Part shown: one piece after another, positions 63,175 through 64,000 of the stretch | Position numbering within the stretch: the stretch's first letter is position 1 | Layout: every line of letters begins with the position of its first letter | Source of the DNA: Mesostigma viride | Taxonomy: Eukaryota; Streptophyta; Mesostigmatophyceae; Mesostigmatales; Mesostigmataceae | Assembly (NCBI GenBank): GCA_009746045.1 | Contig: RPFO01000131.1 | Span: 894,709 to 958,708 of the forward strand | Length of the DNA stretch: 64,000 nucleotides | Reading direction: 5' to 3' | Notes under the pieces: generated by a model | Seen by the model: the letters and a program-made list of their open reading frames with translations, nothing else | Database searches by the model: none | What the model was told of the DNA's origin: nothing | Program-made: the position numbers and the translations under genes

Positions 63175-63877
63175 ACTTTCTGAGAAGGTTGCTCCCCTTT
63201 TCGGTAGTTGCACCGATTTTGTTCTCCAGGAGCACGGGTACCTTACCCTTCACGTATCCTTGTTCAACGAAAGATGAAGAAGGAATAAAAAGAACATTAT
63301 TGTTTTTCGTGTCCATGTCTCCCGACGTAATGTCCATAAAAGGACTGCACTTAATAAATGTGTGCAAATACATGTTTCCCGTACTAGGAAAGTTCATCGA
63401 AACAATCATTTGCGCGTATTCGAGCCTAGATTTAAAATCTCGAGATCTCAAATTTCGGCGACTGAAAGCCAGACAGTCATGTATATATATGACGGACCGA
63501 TTCATAAAGTCTGTAGTCAAGATTCCAACCGCGACAGTTCCTTTGAAAAGTTTTGTCTTGAAAGTTGGCATCTTGATAATGTCAACTGTCCGGTCCCCGT
63601 GTACTAGCGCGCAAACTGGACGACCGCCACGTACTCTCACAAGGGCGAGGAGGACGTACACCCCCTTGCGAAACTCGGTCATGGTATACGCGTCGTTTCC
63701 GAGTTCCGCCACGAGTTCTTTGGTCGACGTCACAAAGTGGATGTACGGTCTTGGAACGTCCCAGGTACAGCACGCGCCGTTGACGGCTTTTAAGACGTCG
63801 CTTGCCTCTCGAGGATTCGCACGTCGGCTTGACCATCCCCTCGAGACGCCAGGGATTTCTCCCTCCTCCATCGCCAT
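63026..63877 (-). CDS. mRNA-capping guanylyltransferase/ligase-fold-like protein lacking the catalytic lysine, 283 aa
   Basis: ATG 63877 (MAMEEGEIPGVSRGWSSRRA). Order of motifs resembles nucleotidyltransferases: TEFRKGVYVLLAL where motif I would be TEKxDGxRYLL (Lys and Asp both replaced); LFKGTVAVGIL for motif III (D/E lost); VIYIHDCLAFSRRNLRSRDF with a following RLEYAQMIVS for IIIa; NNVLFIPSSS for motif IV. The C-terminal 50 codons overlap the primase gene by 149 bp antisense and look like shadow sequence, so the true 3' end may be altered. If the fold is right, the protein is non-catalytic. Confidence 0.45.
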   Translation of the reverse strand: MAMEEGEIPGVSRGWSSRRANPREASDVLKAVNGACCTWDVPRPYIHFVTSTKELVAELGNDAYTMTEFRKGVYVLLALVRVRGGRPVCALVHGDRTVDIIKMPTFKTKLFKGTVAVGILTTDFMNRSVIYIHDCLAFSRRNLRSRDFKSRLEYAQMIVSMNFPSTGNMYLHTFIKCSPFMDITSGDMDTKNNNVLFIPSSSFVEQGYVKGKVPVLLENKIGATTEKGSNLLRKSKLCSLADRLTSGWRVCPGWTSWGRTQCGTAGVPPPMTWGILGSGVFLS

Positions 63878-63981
63878 TGCGGTTATTCAAACGTTTGCAA
63901 AAAAAAATCGTTCCCTGTACGAACGAGGTTCGTTCTCCAGACCAAAATCAAAACGATCGCTGTGTATTAAAGTTCAGAGTG

Positions 63982-64000
63982 ATGAGCCTCATCGAGAGGT
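63982..64000 (+). CDS. Possible start of a divergent gene at the window edge
   Basis: ATG 63982 (MSLIER...) lies 105 bp from the divergent 63877 start, after an AT-rich leader (TGTGTATTAAAGTTCAG). Too short to judge. Confidence 0.2.

Overview
The window looks like a giant-virus (nucleocytoplasmic large DNA virus) region lying inside a eukaryotic chromosome and heavily colonised by retrotransposons. The unique-sequence genes are short, intronless, closely packed on both strands and often overlap at their ends. Many are recognisable NCLDV families: an archaeo-eukaryotic-type primase, a D5-like superfamily 3 helicase, a poxvirus A22-type Holliday junction resolvase, a YqaJ exonuclease, a VLTF-2-like FCS zinc finger, a candidate single-stranded DNA-binding protein, a SET protein, an OTU protease, a MYND finger, a class 3 lipase, a SLATT-like two-TM protein and Rieske and 2OG-Fe(II) oxygenases. 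The separate primase and D5 helicase and the YqaJ and SET genes suggest a phycodnavirus-like virus. A giant endogenous viral element (GEVE) in an alga or other protist is the simplest reading, but the host species cannot be read from this sequence.

Layout. 1-13145: head-to-tail tandem array of a GC-rich DIRS-order (tyrosine-recombinase) retrotransposon, element A, period 5389 bp, joined to a truncated viral coiled-coil gene. 13.1-18.6 kb: viral genes, including a NifS-like gene with an in-frame stop. 18.6-21.8 kb: repeat modules around a viral gene split by a 2.0 kb non-coding DIRS-like element (C). 21.8-27.9 kb: oxygenases, MYND, OTU and membrane proteins, plus one unflagged decayed gene. 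27.9-36.7 kb: a lipase gene split by an 8.1 kb DIRS element (B), itself split by a 2.8 kb copia-type element with 744-bp LTRs that appear identical. 36.7-39.5 kb: small genes and non-coding element D (1.8 kb). 39.5-64 kb: largely undisturbed viral genes for late transcription, DNA replication and repair, candidate virion proteins and small membrane proteins.

All four DIRS-like elements (A, B, C, D) carry split direct repeats in the order A1-body-B1-A2-B2. A, C and D share terminal motifs, and C and D share internal sequence, so they form an autonomous-type element plus non-coding derivatives. All four have a C-rich CCCACCC-type tract between A2 and B2. Removing B or C restores the interrupted viral reading frame without target-site duplication, as expected for tyrosine-recombinase insertion. 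The copia element has a 5-bp duplication.

Several viral genes (NifS-like, the 23.1 kb gene, the genes at 39.5 kb and 42.6-44.6 kb) and both coding DIRS elements carry single stops or single-base frameshifts, several in homopolymer runs. This fits either a decaying, transcriptionally released viral insert or residual assembly errors; the raw reads would decide. No tRNA, rRNA or CRISPR was recognised.
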